Below, one piece after another: positions 53,458-62,526 of a DNA stretch of 64,000 bases. The notes below the pieces were generated by a model that was given only the letters and a program-made list of their open reading frames with translations, had not been told where the DNA came from and made no database searches. Made by a program: the position numbers and the translations under genes. Within the stretch, counting starts at the first letter, position 1. Every line of letters begins with the position of its first letter. This stretch comes from Herminiimonas contaminans (GTDB lineage Bacteria; Pseudomonadota; Gammaproteobacteria; Burkholderiales; Burkholderiaceae_D): positions 1-64,000 of the forward strand of contig NZ_JADOEL010000021.1 of assembly GCF_015645465.1 (NCBI RefSeq), in the 5' to 3' direction.

Positions 53458-56331
53458 ATGAATCAACTTAACGGTATCGACTACGGCACGAAAAAAAGCA
53501 CGTCCGAAGTCATGATCTCCCTGGAAATCGATGGCGTAGCCATCACCGTGCCGCAAGGCACTTCCGTCATGCGTGCAGCAGCTGAGTACGGCATCAACGT
53601 ACCTAAGCTGTGTGCTACCGACAGCCTGGAATCTTTCGGCTCTTGCCGTCTGTGCCTGGTTGAAATCGAAGGCCGTCGCGGCTACCCGGCATCGTGTACG
53701 ACTCCTGCCGAAGCCGGCATGAAAGTCAAAACACAAACACCTAAGCTGGCAGACATCCGCCGTGGCGTGATGGAACTGTACATCTCGGATCACCCGCTGG
53801 ACTGCCTGACCTGCCCAACCAACGGCAACTGCGAACTGCAGGACATGGCTGGTGTAGTTGGTCTGCGCGACGTACGTTACGGCTACGACGGCAGCAACCA
53901 TCTGAAACTGGAAAAAGACGAATCCAATCCTTACTTCACCTACGACGCATCGAAATGTATCGTTTGTAACCGCTGCGTCCGCGCTTGCGAAGAAACACAA
54001 GGTACATTCGCTCTGACCATCGACGGCCGCGGCTTCACATCGCGCGTGTCAGCTGGTCAAAAAGAAGACTTCATTGATTCGGAATGCGTATCTTGCGGTG
54101 CTTGCGTAGACGCATGCCCAACCGCAACGCTGACCGAAAAAACCGTCATCATGATGGGTCAGGCAGAACACAGCAAAGTAACCACCTGCGCATACTGCGG
54201 CGTCGGTTGCTCGTTCAAGGCCGAAATGAAAGGTAATGAAGTAGTACGCATGGTGCCGAATCCGGATGGCAAAGCCAACCAGGGTCACGCTTGCGTCAAA
54301 GGCCGCTTCGCATGGGGTTATGCAACACATAAAGACCGCATGTTGAAACCGATGATCCGTAGCAAAATCACCGACCCATGGAAAGAAGTATCGTGGGACG
54401 AAGCGATCAACTACGCTGCTTCCGAACTGAAACGCATCCAGGCTAAATACGGCAAGGATTCGATCGGTGGCCTGGTTTCCTCACGTTGCACCAACGAAGA
54501 AGGCTACCTGGTTCAGAAGCTGGTTCGCGCTGCATTCGGTAACAACAACGTTGACACCTGCGCACGCGTTTGCCACTCGCCTACCGGTTACGGCCTGAAA
54601 GTAACCATGGGTGAATCTGCTGGTACCCAAACCTTTGAATCGGTGATGAAATCTGACGTCATCCTGGTCATCGGTGCTAACCCGGCGTCCGGTCACCCGG
54701 TATTTGCATCGCAAATGAAACGTCGCATCCGTCAGGGCGCGAAACTGATCGTTGTCGATCCACGTACTACCGAAATGGTTAAGTCGCCGCACATCCAGGC
54801 TGACTACCACCTGAAACTGAAACCAGGCAGCAACGTTGCTATCGTTAATGCACTGGCGCACGTCATCATCACCGAAAAACTGCACAAGCCTGACTTCATC
54901 GCAGCACGTTGCGAAGTTGACTCGTTCGAAGAATGGGCAGAATTCGTTTCGCTGCCAGAAAACTCGCCAGAAGCAATGGAAGAAGTGTCCGGCGTACCAG
55001 CTGCTGACATCCGTGCTGCTGCACGTCTGTTTGCAACCGGTGGCAATGCAGCGATCTACTACGGTCTCGGCGTTACCGAACACGCTCAAGGTTCGACCAC
55101 TGTTATCGGTATCGCCAACCTGGCGATGGCAACCGGCAACATCGGCCGTGAAGGCGTCGGCGTGAACCCACTGCGCGGTCAAAACAACGTGCAAGGTTCT
55201 TGCGATATGGGTTCCTTCCCGCACGAACTGCCAGGCTATCGTCACGTCTCTGACTCCGTCGCACGTGCAGAATTCGAAGCAGTTTGGGGTTGCACACTGG
55301 AATCCGAACCAGGCCTGCGTATTCCTAACATGTTCGATGCAGCGATGGACGGCACCTTCATGGGTCTGTACTGCGAAGGTGAAGACATTGTTCAGTCCGA
55401 TCCAAACACACAGCACGTTACCGCTGCTCTGGAAGCAATGGAGTGCATCATCGTTCAGGACATCTTCCTGAACGAAACAGCGAAATACGCACACGTCTTC
55501 CTGCCAGGTTCGTCGTTCCTGGAAAAAGACGGTACCTTCACCAATGCAGAACGTCGCATCTCGCGCGTACGCAAAGTGATGCCACCGAAATCGGGCTACG
55601 GCGACTGGGAAGTCACCCAAATGCTGTCGAACGCACTCGGCTATCCTATGAACTACAAACATCCACGTGAAATCATGGATGAGATCGCTGCGTTGACCCC
55701 GACCTTCACCGGTGTCAGCTTCAAGCGTATCGACGAATTGGGCGGCAGCATCCAATGGCCTTGCAACGCTGAAGCGCCAGAAGGTACCCCAACCATGCAC
55801 ACAGAAGAATTCGTGCGCGGTAAAGGTCGCTTCATCAATACCAAGTACTTCGGCGCTGGCGAGAAGGTCAATAAGAAATTCCCATTGATCCTGACCACCG
55901 GTCGTATCCTGTCGCAATACAACGTTGGTGCGCAAACACGCCGTACCTTCAACAATATGTGGCATAGCGAAGATCGTCTGGAGATCCATCCGCACGATGC
56001 AGAAGAACGTGGCATCAAGCAGGACGACTGGGTTGGTATTGAATCGCGTGCCGGTCAGACGGTATTGCGTGCAGATATCACCGAGCGTATCCAGCCTGGT
56101 GTTGTGTACACCACGTTCCACTTCCCGGAATCGGGTGCTAACGTGATTACGACCAACTCGTCCGACTGGGCAACTAACTGCCCAGAGTACAAAGTGACGG
56201 CAGTGCAGGTCATGCCGGTTGCCCAACCTTCGGAATGGCAACGCTCGTATAATCGCTTTAACCGCGAGCAAGAAAGTTTTGCTGCCGAGAAGATGATTCC
56301 ACGTGGCTCCGAGTTGTCCACATCGAAGTAA
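53458..56331 (+). CDS. fdsA: Mo/W-dependent formate dehydrogenase, alpha (catalytic) subunit
   Basis: This 957-residue protein oxidises formate at a bis-MGD molybdenum or tungsten site. Clusters in order: [2Fe-2S] (C52, C63, C66, C80), His-Cys [4Fe-4S] (H112, C116, C119, C125), two [4Fe-4S] (C167-C177 and C210-C220), and a further [4Fe-4S] of the molybdopterin domain (CAYCGVGC near 244-251). The catalytic residue is Cys (C372, in DTCARVCHSP), not selenocysteine. Full length for FdsA. It has a good ribosome site (GGAGCGAAAA) and follows fdsB by 33 bases. Confidence 0.97.
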   Translation: MNQLNGIDYGTKKSTSEVMISLEIDGVAITVPQGTSVMRAAAEYGINVPKLCATDSLESFGSCRLCLVEIEGRRGYPASCTTPAEAGMKVKTQTPKLADIRRGVMELYISDHPLDCLTCPTNGNCELQDMAGVVGLRDVRYGYDGSNHLKLEKDESNPYFTYDASKCIVCNRCVRACEETQGTFALTIDGRGFTSRVSAGQKEDFIDSECVSCGACVDACPTATLTEKTVIMMGQAEHSKVTTCAYCGVGCSFKAEMKGNEVVRMVPNPDGKANQGHACVKGRFAWGYATHKDRMLKPMIRSKITDPWKEVSWDEAINYAASELKRIQAKYGKDSIGGLVSSRCTNEEGYLVQKLVRAAFGNNNVDTCARVCHSPTGYGLKVTMGESAGTQTFESVMKSDVILVIGANPASGHPVFASQMKRRIRQGAKLIVVDPRTTEMVKSPHIQADYHLKLKPGSNVAIVNALAHVIITEKLHKPDFIAARCEVDSFEEWAEFVSLPENSPEAMEEVSGVPAADIRAAARLFATGGNAAIYYGLGVTEHAQGSTTVIGIANLAMATGNIGREGVGVNPLRGQNNVQGSCDMGSFPHELPGYRHVSDSVARAEFEAVWGCTLESEPGLRIPNMFDAAMDGTFMGLYCEGEDIVQSDPNTQHVTAALEAMECIIVQDIFLNETAKYAHVFLPGSSFLEKDGTFTNAERRISRVRKVMPPKSGYGDWEVTQMLSNALGYPMNYKHPREIMDEIAALTPTFTGVSFKRIDELGGSIQWPCNAEAPEGTPTMHTEEFVRGKGRFINTKYFGAGEKVNKKFPLILTTGRILSQYNVGAQTRRTFNNMWHSEDRLEIHPHDAEERGIKQDDWVGIESRAGQTVLRADITERIQPGVVYTTFHFPESGANVITTNSSDWATNCPEYKVTAVQVMPVAQPSEWQRSYNRFNREQESFAAEKMIPRGSELSTSK

Positions 56332-56359
56332 AGTCTGACTAAAGTTAAGGGTCTGTGTG

Positions 56360-57187
56360 ATGAATGCAAGCACTGACGACGAACGCACTGCACTGGTTCG
56401 TGTTCCGGTAGAAAAATGGGACGCGGACCAGCACATGATCTGCGAGGATGATGTCGCGGAAGAAGTGCCGGTCGCGTTGGAATACAACGGTATTTCGCAC
56501 GCCGTCATGCTTGCTTCGCCATACGACCTGGAAGACTTTGCGCTCGGCTTTTCGTTGAGCGAAGGCATACTCAAGGACAAGTCCGAACTCTACGATTGCG
56601 AAGTTGTACCTGGCTGCGAAGGCATACAGGTACAGATGCGTATCGCGACGGAACGCTTTGTCACGTTAAAAGATAAGCGACGCAATATGACCGGACGTAC
56701 CGGTTGTGGTTTGTGTGGTGCAGAGACGCTGGAACAGGCGATACGTCATCCGCAGGCGACCGTTGGACAAGCGATGTTTTCAGCACAGCAAATTTACGCT
56801 GGCATGAAGGCAATGAAATCGCAACAGCGCTTGCAGAAGCATACCGGTGCCACCCATGCCGCAGCATGGATGAATCTGGATGGTTCGGTTGATCTGGTGC
56901 GTGAAGATGTAGGTCGTCACAATGCACTCGACAAACTGATCGGCGCGATGGCTGATGACAAGCGCGATTTCACGCAAGGTGCGGCATTGATTACCAGCCG
57001 TGCCAGCTATGAGATGGTGCAGAAGTCAGCGACCCTGGGTATCGGTTTCCTCGCTGCGATCTCGGCACCTACCAGCCTAGCGATCAAGCTGGCGGAAGAG
57101 ACCAATGTCACGCTGATCGGTTTTGTACGTGATCAAAGCCATGTCGTTTATGCGCAAGCACATCGCCTGATACGCGAATCGAAATAA
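56360..57187 (+). CDS. fdsC: Formate dehydrogenase accessory sulfurtransferase (FdhD family)
   Basis: This 275-residue protein is of the FdhD family, which delivers sulfur to the bis-MGD cofactor so the dehydrogenase is active. The CxxC motif is in TGCGLCGAETLEQ. Other marks are DVGRHNALDKLIG and AALITSRASYEMVQK. The gene sits between fdsA and fdsD as in other fds operons. ATG 56360 or GTG 56357; I prefer ATG. Confidence 0.94.
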   Translation: MNASTDDERTALVRVPVEKWDADQHMICEDDVAEEVPVALEYNGISHAVMLASPYDLEDFALGFSLSEGILKDKSELYDCEVVPGCEGIQVQMRIATERFVTLKDKRRNMTGRTGCGLCGAETLEQAIRHPQATVGQAMFSAQQIYAGMKAMKSQQRLQKHTGATHAAAWMNLDGSVDLVREDVGRHNALDKLIGAMADDKRDFTQGAALITSRASYEMVQKSATLGIGFLAAISAPTSLAIKLAEETNVTLIGFVRDQSHVVYAQAHRLIRESK

Positions 57188-57208
57188 ATTATATTAAGGA
57201 AGAGCAGA

Positions 57209-57439
57209 ATGAGCGGTAGCACAGTAGATAATCTGATCAAGATGGCTAACCAGATCGGCGACTTTTTTGAAACCATGCGTGATCGCAACAAGTCGCTGGA
57301 AGAAATCGCCGGCCATCTGAAACGCTCGTGGGATCCACGTATGCGTCGTGCATTGATGGAGCATGTCGAACAGCACAATGGCGAAGGCCTGAAGCCTATC
57401 GTGCTGGATGCAGTACGTTCCCATAAAATGCTGAACTAA
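57209..57439 (+). CDS. fdsD: Formate dehydrogenase delta subunit
   Basis: This 76-residue helical protein (VDNLIKMANQIGDFFETM; EEIAGHLKRSWDPRMRRALMEHV) is the conserved small last gene of fdsGBACD, needed for active enzyme. It is placed 21 bases after fdsC with GGAAGAG before its ATG. Confidence 0.92.
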   Translation: MSGSTVDNLIKMANQIGDFFETMRDRNKSLEEIAGHLKRSWDPRMRRALMEHVEQHNGEGLKPIVLDAVRSHKMLN

Positions 57440-57480
57440 ATCTTAGTGTTGGGTTGTTCCGATAACTCAGCACGATTATC

Positions 57481-57514
57481 ATGGCTGCGCTACCCTCCGG
57501 GGTTACGCAGCCAT
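57481..57514 (+). terminator. Strong hairpin between fdsD and the tungstate-binding gene
   Basis: ATGGCTGCG (57481) pairs with CGCAGCCAT (57506-57514), and an inner TACCC/GGGGT extends the stem. No long T-run follows, so it may be an attenuating hairpin rather than a full terminator. Confidence 0.5.
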
Positions 57515-57542
57515 TCTCATTATTAAACCCACAGGAGGAACC

Positions 57543-58355
57543 ATGTCACGTCGCCCATTATTGCGTTTTGCCGCTGTCGTTCTGGCATCTGCATTCGTCG
57601 CGCCACTCGGCTTCGCACAACAAATCATCAAACTCTCGACCACCACTAGCACCGAAAACTCGGGCTTGCTGCCTTATCTGTTGCCAGAGTTTGAAGCCAA
57701 GACCAATTCCAAAGTCCACGTTATTTCGGTCGGTACCGGCAAGGCACTCGAGCTGGCCAAGAACGGTGACGTTGATGTGACACTGGTACACGCACGCGCA
57801 GCTGAAGATAAATTCGTTGCTGAAGGCCACGGCGTTGATCGCCGCGACGTCATGTATAACGACTTCATCATCGTCGGTCCTGCCAGCGATCCTGCCGGTA
57901 TCAAGGGCAGCAAGGATGTACTCGCATCGATGAAAAAAATCGTCGATAGCAAAGCTAAATTCATTTCGCGTGGCGACAACTCCGGCACCGACGTCATGGA
58001 AAAAGCCTACTGGAAAGAAATCGGCGTGAAACCTGAAGGCAGCGCGTATGTATCTGCTGGCCTGGGCATGGGTGAAGTATTGACGATGGCAGGCGAGCTG
58101 CAGGCTTACACCTTGTCAGACCGTGCAACCTTCGGTGCCTACAAGGCAAAAACCGGCCTCGCTATCGTGGTACAAGGCGACAAGAAGATGTTTAATCCGT
58201 ACGGCGTGATTGCAGTCAATCCAGCCAAGTACAAAGACATCAACTACAAGGGTGCGAAGCAGTTCATCGACTACCTGACATCACCTGAAGGTCAAAAGAA
58301 AATCGCTGCTTACAAAATCGACGGCGAACAAGTGTTCTTCCCATCGGCCAAGTAA
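57543..58355 (+). CDS. tupA: Tungstate-type periplasmic binding protein, orphan TupA
   Basis: This 270-residue protein has a signal peptide (AAVVLASAFVAPLGFA). The mature start LSTTTSTENSGLLPYLLPEFE carries the TTTS motif of tungstate-specific TupA. It also has GTGKALELAKNGDVDVTLVHARAAEDKFV and SRGDNSGTDVMEKAYW. No tupB (permease) or tupC (ATPase) gene is nearby. AGGAGG precedes the ATG. It follows fdsD by 103 bases, suggesting tungstate supply to the Fds enzyme. Molybdate as a second ligand is possible. Confidence 0.9.
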   Translation: MSRRPLLRFAAVVLASAFVAPLGFAQQIIKLSTTTSTENSGLLPYLLPEFEAKTNSKVHVISVGTGKALELAKNGDVDVTLVHARAAEDKFVAEGHGVDRRDVMYNDFIIVGPASDPAGIKGSKDVLASMKKIVDSKAKFISRGDNSGTDVMEKAYWKEIGVKPEGSAYVSAGLGMGEVLTMAGELQAYTLSDRATFGAYKAKTGLAIVVQGDKKMFNPYGVIAVNPAKYKDINYKGAKQFIDYLTSPEGQKKIAAYKIDGEQVFFPSAK

Positions 58356-58434
58356 GTGGATAGTGCTACGTATGATCGCTGACCCGGATCATACGTAGTG
58401 CAGCAGCCTGGACCACACAGGCTGCACAAAAAAC

Positions 58435-58462
58435 AAAAGCGCGGAATTCCGCGCTTTTTTAT
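58435..58462. terminator. Terminator after tupA
   Basis: The perfect palindrome GCGCGGAATTCCGCGC is flanked by A- and T-runs, usable from both sides. It ends tupA and the small leftward gene at 58463. Confidence 0.85.
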
Positions 58463-58645
58463 TTACAGCTGTTCAAATACGTCTTCGCTGGCTGTCTTCA
58501 ATTCTTTCGCCTCTTCCAGCATCCTGCGATGTTCTATGCGCTTGCGCATGATATCCGCATGCTGCTTGGCCGTCATCGGCGGCGTTGTCATCAAATCCTT
58601 CAACAAAGCGGTATTGGAATAGTTGTTTTTGATCAGACGGCCCAA
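58463..58645 (-). CDS. Small helical hypothetical protein
   Basis: This 60-residue, Lys/Glu/Met-rich, probably all-helical protein (MRKRIEHRRMLEEAKELKTASEDVFEQL) has TTG as its only in-frame start. GGAG lies nine bases upstream. A second frame (starting MSNYGVKQLG at an ATG) overlaps and could be joined to it by one base, so a frameshift or sequence error is possible. The palindromic terminator follows directly. Confidence 0.4.
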   Translation of the reverse strand: MGRLIKNNYSNTALLKDLMTTPPMTAKQHADIMRKRIEHRRMLEEAKELKTASEDVFEQL

Positions 58646-58830
58646 GTTGCTTGACTCCGTAATTAGACATCGACATCACTGCACTATCGGAACTGAAACG
58701 GACCAGATAGAGGATGTGTAAAACGATTACCTTGCTGTATTTTGCACGAAATTAGCTTCTTTATCATGACATCGCAAAAAATAGCCGATTTATACAACAG
58801 TCTTAATGTAAGCGTACCCCGTCTGCAGAC

Positions 58831-58864
58831 AAAAAAAATCCCGCCGAGCTTGAGACTCGCGGGA
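58831..58864 (-). terminator. Terminator for the leftward small-protein unit
   Basis: TCCCGCCGAG (58839-58848) pairs with CTCGCGGGA, with a T8 on the minus strand. It shows that a leftward transcript ends here, supporting expression of the two genes to its right. Confidence 0.8.
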
Positions 58865-58920
58865 CCTTAAGTACTTCCTTGAGAGGAAAGAGAAACACTG
58901 GTAAGCGTCTACTGAGGCTG

Positions 58921-59163
58921 TCATCCTTGTGAGCTGACAGCCCCGGTATCGGCGTTAAAACTTTTCCGGATGCGTGCAATTCGTGGTCGCAGCGCCCGGG
59001 TGATGAGAACCGCAGCAAAGCTGCCGCCGCCATTCAGCACCACGCCAAATAACAGCGCTTGGACTGCAGGTGACCAACGCAATGCATGTACGACATAACT
59101 GGCATAGACGTTGCCTGCTACCAGTCGCATTAAATTGATCAGATAAATTTGATTTACGTTCAA
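58921..59163 (-). CDS. Small putative membrane protein
   Basis: This 80-residue frame has two hydrophobic stretches (LMRLVAGNVYASYVVHAL; VQALLFGVVLNGGGSFAAVLI) and a basic end. Only a TTG start, or ATG 12 codons later, is available. It lies between the repeat protein and a terminator on the same strand. Plausible but not proved; the overlapping frame is less protein-like. Confidence 0.35.
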   Translation of the reverse strand: MNVNQIYLINLMRLVAGNVYASYVVHALRWSPAVQALLFGVVLNGGGSFAAVLITRALRPRIARIRKSFNADTGAVSSQG

Positions 59164-59183
59164 CTAAAACTCGCGCTACAGCG

Positions 59184-59672
59184 TTAAGCGTAGGCAGCTT
59201 GCATACGCAACTTGGCTGCCAGTTCAGGCTGGGTCTGTGCAATCTGGTTTGCTTTGCGGTTCAGTGCAAAACGAGTCTGTGCCGGAGCCGATGCCTGCAC
59301 AACAGCGCGTTTGCTGATACGTTGTGGTGCAGCGTAAGCAGCACGCATACGCAGTTCAGCAGCCAACGCAGGTTGTGTTTGTGCGATTTGGTTAGCTTTA
59401 CGATTCAACGCAAATGCAGTTTGCACCGGGCTTGCTACATTGACAGCTGCTTTCTTGGCAACAGCGACTTTTTGGCTAGGAGCGATCGCCAGCAAGATGC
59501 CGCGCAGCAAGGCCAGGGTAAGTGGTTTAAACAGCAATGCCAGTGCGGCTACGCCAGCTACCGCGATAATCGCAGGGCGTGCCGGGCTGTAGGTCAGGCC
59601 AATAGCGGCGAGAACTGCTGGAACGGCGATCAGCGCCGGATGTGTGTATGTGCTATTCGATAAAGTAGACAT
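59184..59672 (-). CDS. Membrane protein with duplicated 34-residue C-terminal repeat
   Basis: This 162-residue protein has two N-terminal hydrophobic helices (about 12-28 and 33-65). A duplicated unit follows, at residues 81-114 and 129-162. Both copies contain FALNRKANQIAQTQP and LRM-AAYA, with only about five differences. The start has AGGAAA before ATG. No family recognised; the repeats look like helices exposed on one side of the membrane. Confidence 0.7.
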   Translation of the reverse strand: MSTLSNSTYTHPALIAVPAVLAAIGLTYSPARPAIIAVAGVAALALLFKPLTLALLRGILLAIAPSQKVAVAKKAAVNVASPVQTAFALNRKANQIAQTQPALAAELRMRAAYAAPQRISKRAVVQASAPAQTRFALNRKANQIAQTQPELAAKLRMQAAYA

Positions 59673-59825
59673 GATGATTTCCTTTTTTCTCTAATAATCC
59701 TTGTTGTTGCATTGCAGTATAGGTAGGATAGAGATATAAATCTAATTTCAATTTTGGATACCAGTCATCGATTTCGTGAATATGTCTGCTAATCTCCTGA
59801 TTGAGCTTTTTTTGGTAAAAATAAT

Positions 59826-60785
59826 ATGAGTTTCCTGACCCTGGATTTGAACTTGCTGCGTGTTTTTGACGCCGTCATGACCGAGCAAAACCTGACCCGC
59901 GCCGCCAATTTGTTAGCAATGACACAACCGGCCGTTTCCAACGCACTGCGCCGCCTGCGTGACACGCTGGGCGACGAGCTGGTAATCCGCACAGCACACG
60001 GCGTGAAGCCGACTTCGCGCGCTGAAGAGCTATGGCCGGTAGTACGTCGCGCGCTGTCTGACCTGGAAGCCGCGGTCACGCCGGACACCTTTGACGTTTC
60101 CCGCGCGAACACGACTTTCCGTATGGCGATGGCGGATGCGACCGCTGCGCTGTGGCTGCCATTCCTGGTACGTGCGATTGAGAAGGACGCACCAGGCCTG
60201 AATGTCCGCATGGTGCCGCTGACCACACGCGAACCACGGCCTATGCTGTTACGCGGCGATATCGACCTGGCTATCGGCTTTTTCCCGGGTGTCGCGGCGC
60301 AATTAGCAAGCGGACAAAACACCGCCGTTTCGCAAATTCGCCACGAACGTCTGTACACCGGTGAATACGTTTGCGTGATGCGAAAAAATCATCCTTTGGC
60401 CAAAGTCGAACTGACGCTGGACAATTATTGTGCAGCGCATCATTTATTGGTGAGTTTTTCCGGTCGTGCCAAAGGTTTGATGGATGAAGCGTTGACCAAT
60501 CTTGGTCGTGAACGGCGCATCCTGCTGACCGTGAACCAATTCTTTACTGCCGGTCGCGTGGTCGCCAGCTCGGATCTGATTACGGTCCTGCCGCGCCATT
60601 TAATCGCCTCTACCGGTATGGCAGAAGCGCTGATAGCCAAAGACTTGCCGTTTGAATTACCGGATGTGCACGTGGATATGCTGTGGCATGAACGGGATGC
60701 GCGTAACCCTGCACATAAGTGGTTGCGTGAACAATTGAGCGCCAGCACGGAAGAGGGCATAGGACGCGTCAAGAAGCGACGCTAA
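59826..60785 (+). CDS. LysR-family transcriptional regulator (NodD-like branch)
   Basis: This 319-residue protein has an HTH (LNLLRVFDAVMTEQNLTRAANLLAMTQPAVSNALRRLRDTL) and a co-inducer domain (TTFRMAMADATAALWLPFLV, then GDIDLAIGFFPGV) typical of the NodD/PbuR-like branch, which often responds to aromatic compounds. Divergent from the repeat protein. The target gene is unknown. It ends in a basic tail (RVKKRR). Confidence 0.88.
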   Translation: MSFLTLDLNLLRVFDAVMTEQNLTRAANLLAMTQPAVSNALRRLRDTLGDELVIRTAHGVKPTSRAEELWPVVRRALSDLEAAVTPDTFDVSRANTTFRMAMADATAALWLPFLVRAIEKDAPGLNVRMVPLTTREPRPMLLRGDIDLAIGFFPGVAAQLASGQNTAVSQIRHERLYTGEYVCVMRKNHPLAKVELTLDNYCAAHHLLVSFSGRAKGLMDEALTNLGRERRILLTVNQFFTAGRVVASSDLITVLPRHLIASTGMAEALIAKDLPFELPDVHVDMLWHERDARNPAHKWLREQLSASTEEGIGRVKKRR

Positions 60786-60810
60786 ACCGTATCCTCAATC
60801 CCTTGGTTTC

Positions 60811-61503
60811 TTAATCTATATCGCAGACTAGGTACTCGAGGATAGCCGCCATCAAGGCATTGATTTCTACATAGTTAGCCGGGCTGGCATTACGCAGCTC
60901 GGCTTCACTTTGTACATAACGCTGCGGCACCAATTCATCAGCGCAATGCCGGATGATGGAATCAGCACTATCCGGTGTGGTTTCCAGATGGAACTGCAAA
61001 CCAATGACGCGACTCCCGACCTGAAAGGCCTGGTTGCGACAGGCGGCACTGCTGGCCAGGTGGATAGCTCCCTCCGGTAAATCAAAGGTTTCTCCATGCC
61101 AGTGGAAAACATCGACCTTGGCAGGGAAGGCCAGTCCGTCCAGCATCGCTGGTTCAGCAACAATAGGAAACCAGCCTATCTCTTTCTCTGCAGCCGGATA
61201 AACTTTCGCGCCCAATGCATTTGCTATCAGCTGTGAACCGAGGCAAATTCCCAGTACTGCCTTGTGTTCGGCAATGGCCTCCGCGATAAAGCGTTTTTCT
61301 GCAGGTAACCACGGCAAGGTCTCTTCATCATTAACACTCATGGGACCACCGAGTGCAATGATCAAATCAATTCCATCCAAAGGTGGAAACTGGTCTGATT
61401 CAAACAGCCGTGTATAGCTGATCGTCATGTTCCGTTGTAGCAGCCACTCTTCTATGCTGCCCAAGCCTTCAAAAGGAACGTGTTGTAGTACATGTACGTG
61501 CAT
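60811..61503 (-). CDS. Class I glutamine amidotransferase (GMP synthase-like)
   Basis: This 230-residue protein has the nucleophile elbow LGICLGSQLIANALGA with catalytic Cys, LGGPMSVNDEE earlier, and the His/Glu pair expected in LQFHLETTP. It is a stand-alone GATase domain; it may hydrolyse gamma-glutamyl compounds. Monocistronic. Convergent with the LysR gene. Confidence 0.88.
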   Translation of the reverse strand: MHVHVLQHVPFEGLGSIEEWLLQRNMTISYTRLFESDQFPPLDGIDLIIALGGPMSVNDEETLPWLPAEKRFIAEAIAEHKAVLGICLGSQLIANALGAKVYPAAEKEIGWFPIVAEPAMLDGLAFPAKVDVFHWHGETFDLPEGAIHLASSAACRNQAFQVGSRVIGLQFHLETTPDSADSIIRHCADELVPQRYVQSEAELRNASPANYVEINALMAAILEYLVCDID

Positions 61504-61631
61504 ACAGAGACCAAAGCGTGAGTTGATCGGATAGCGCTGGTGATGAGACAGCCTAAACGGTGACCACCACAGGACAAGGACTTTAACACGCGTTTCATTT
61601 TCGTTCCGGCGGCATGGTCAGGCATGTGTTT

Positions 61632-62453
61632 TCACCCGGCGCTGGCCGTCACCTTCCAGCATGCTGCGTTGAAACTGACCTGCTTGCCGTGTACATAAGG
61701 CTCGAATCCGCGTCGCACGAGCTGGATCACACTCTGGCGTGTCTGTTCATCTTCATGTTGCAAGGCACGACCGAGCGGCCCCATGCGGCTCAGGTAAAGC
61801 AGCAAATCCTGTTCCGCGAAAGAACATACGACATCAATTGCTTCTACATGCATCCTGTTCCAACCGCTGGCTCGCAAAATGTCCAGCATCCTTTCTTTGT
61901 CTGCAAATGCGAATTGTCCGGGCTCATCAGGTTTGCGTAAGGGTATGTGTGGCAGCAAACTCCTGCCGACACGCTCTGCGAGAGTCATAAATGGGTTTTC
62001 GTCAGCGCTGCGCCAGACGATAAACCTCAGCTCTGCATGCGTACGTGCAGCCTGTCTCAGATTGGTAAATGCAGCGACAGGATCATCGAAGAACATAACT
62101 CCAAAACGCGAAATAATTAAATCAAAACTCGCAGGCGCAAACGCATGTCTTTGCGCATCATCACAGATGAAGTGTGTCGTTAAACCTTGTCCGCTTGCAG
62201 CAGTTTTCGCCGCATTGATCATCTGTTGCGAGATGTCTATGCCTGTACATATTCCTTGCGGTCCAAGTTGCAAAGATGCGGCAAGAGTAGTGCTGCCAGT
62301 GCCACAACCTACATCCAATACTTTGCTTGCACCGCTCATGTCGCGTACGAGTATGCCTGCTATCGGCTGAAACATTTGCTCGACCAGTTGTTGGGTTTCT
62401 ACCCACGCACGTCCGGCGTCACCATTCCATAAACTAGTTTGTTCCGTATTCAT
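61632..62453 (-). CDS. SAM-dependent methyltransferase (class I)
   Basis: This 273-residue protein has the SAM-binding motif VLDVGCGTGSTTLAAS, GIDISQQMINAAKTAA (motif II) and FDLIISRFGVMFFDDPVAA. It is UbiE/methyltransferase-11-like; the substrate is unknown. The start has AAGGAAGGG before it. It is divergent from a MerR regulator with an operator-like palindrome between them, so it is probably its target. Confidence 0.85.
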   Translation of the reverse strand: MNTEQTSLWNGDAGRAWVETQQLVEQMFQPIAGILVRDMSGASKVLDVGCGTGSTTLAASLQLGPQGICTGIDISQQMINAAKTAASGQGLTTHFICDDAQRHAFAPASFDLIISRFGVMFFDDPVAAFTNLRQAARTHAELRFIVWRSADENPFMTLAERVGRSLLPHIPLRKPDEPGQFAFADKERMLDILRASGWNRMHVEAIDVVCSFAEQDLLLYLSRMGPLGRALQHEDEQTRQSVIQLVRRGFEPYVHGKQVSFNAACWKVTASAG

Positions 62454-62502
62454 AATCCCTTCCTTTCATACGCCATTAAAAGCTGGAAGTGGTATCGTGC
62501 AA

Positions 62503-62520
62503 CTTAAAGTCAACTTGAGG
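62503..62520. promoter_or_regulatory. MerR/SoxR-type operator
   Basis: CTTAAAGTC and AACTTGAGG are adjacent 9-base half-sites with dyad symmetry at 6 of 9 pairs, like SoxR/MerR boxes. On the minus strand a TTGACC precedes it as a -35, and CACGAT follows 19 bases later, the long spacer typical of MerR promoters. The right end also serves as the ribosome site of the MerR gene. Confidence 0.5.
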
Positions 62521-62526
62521 TCAAGC

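Noticed and set aside
54481-56580. 699-codon leftward frame opposite fdsA
   Set aside because: Antisense shadow of a well-conserved catalytic subunit.
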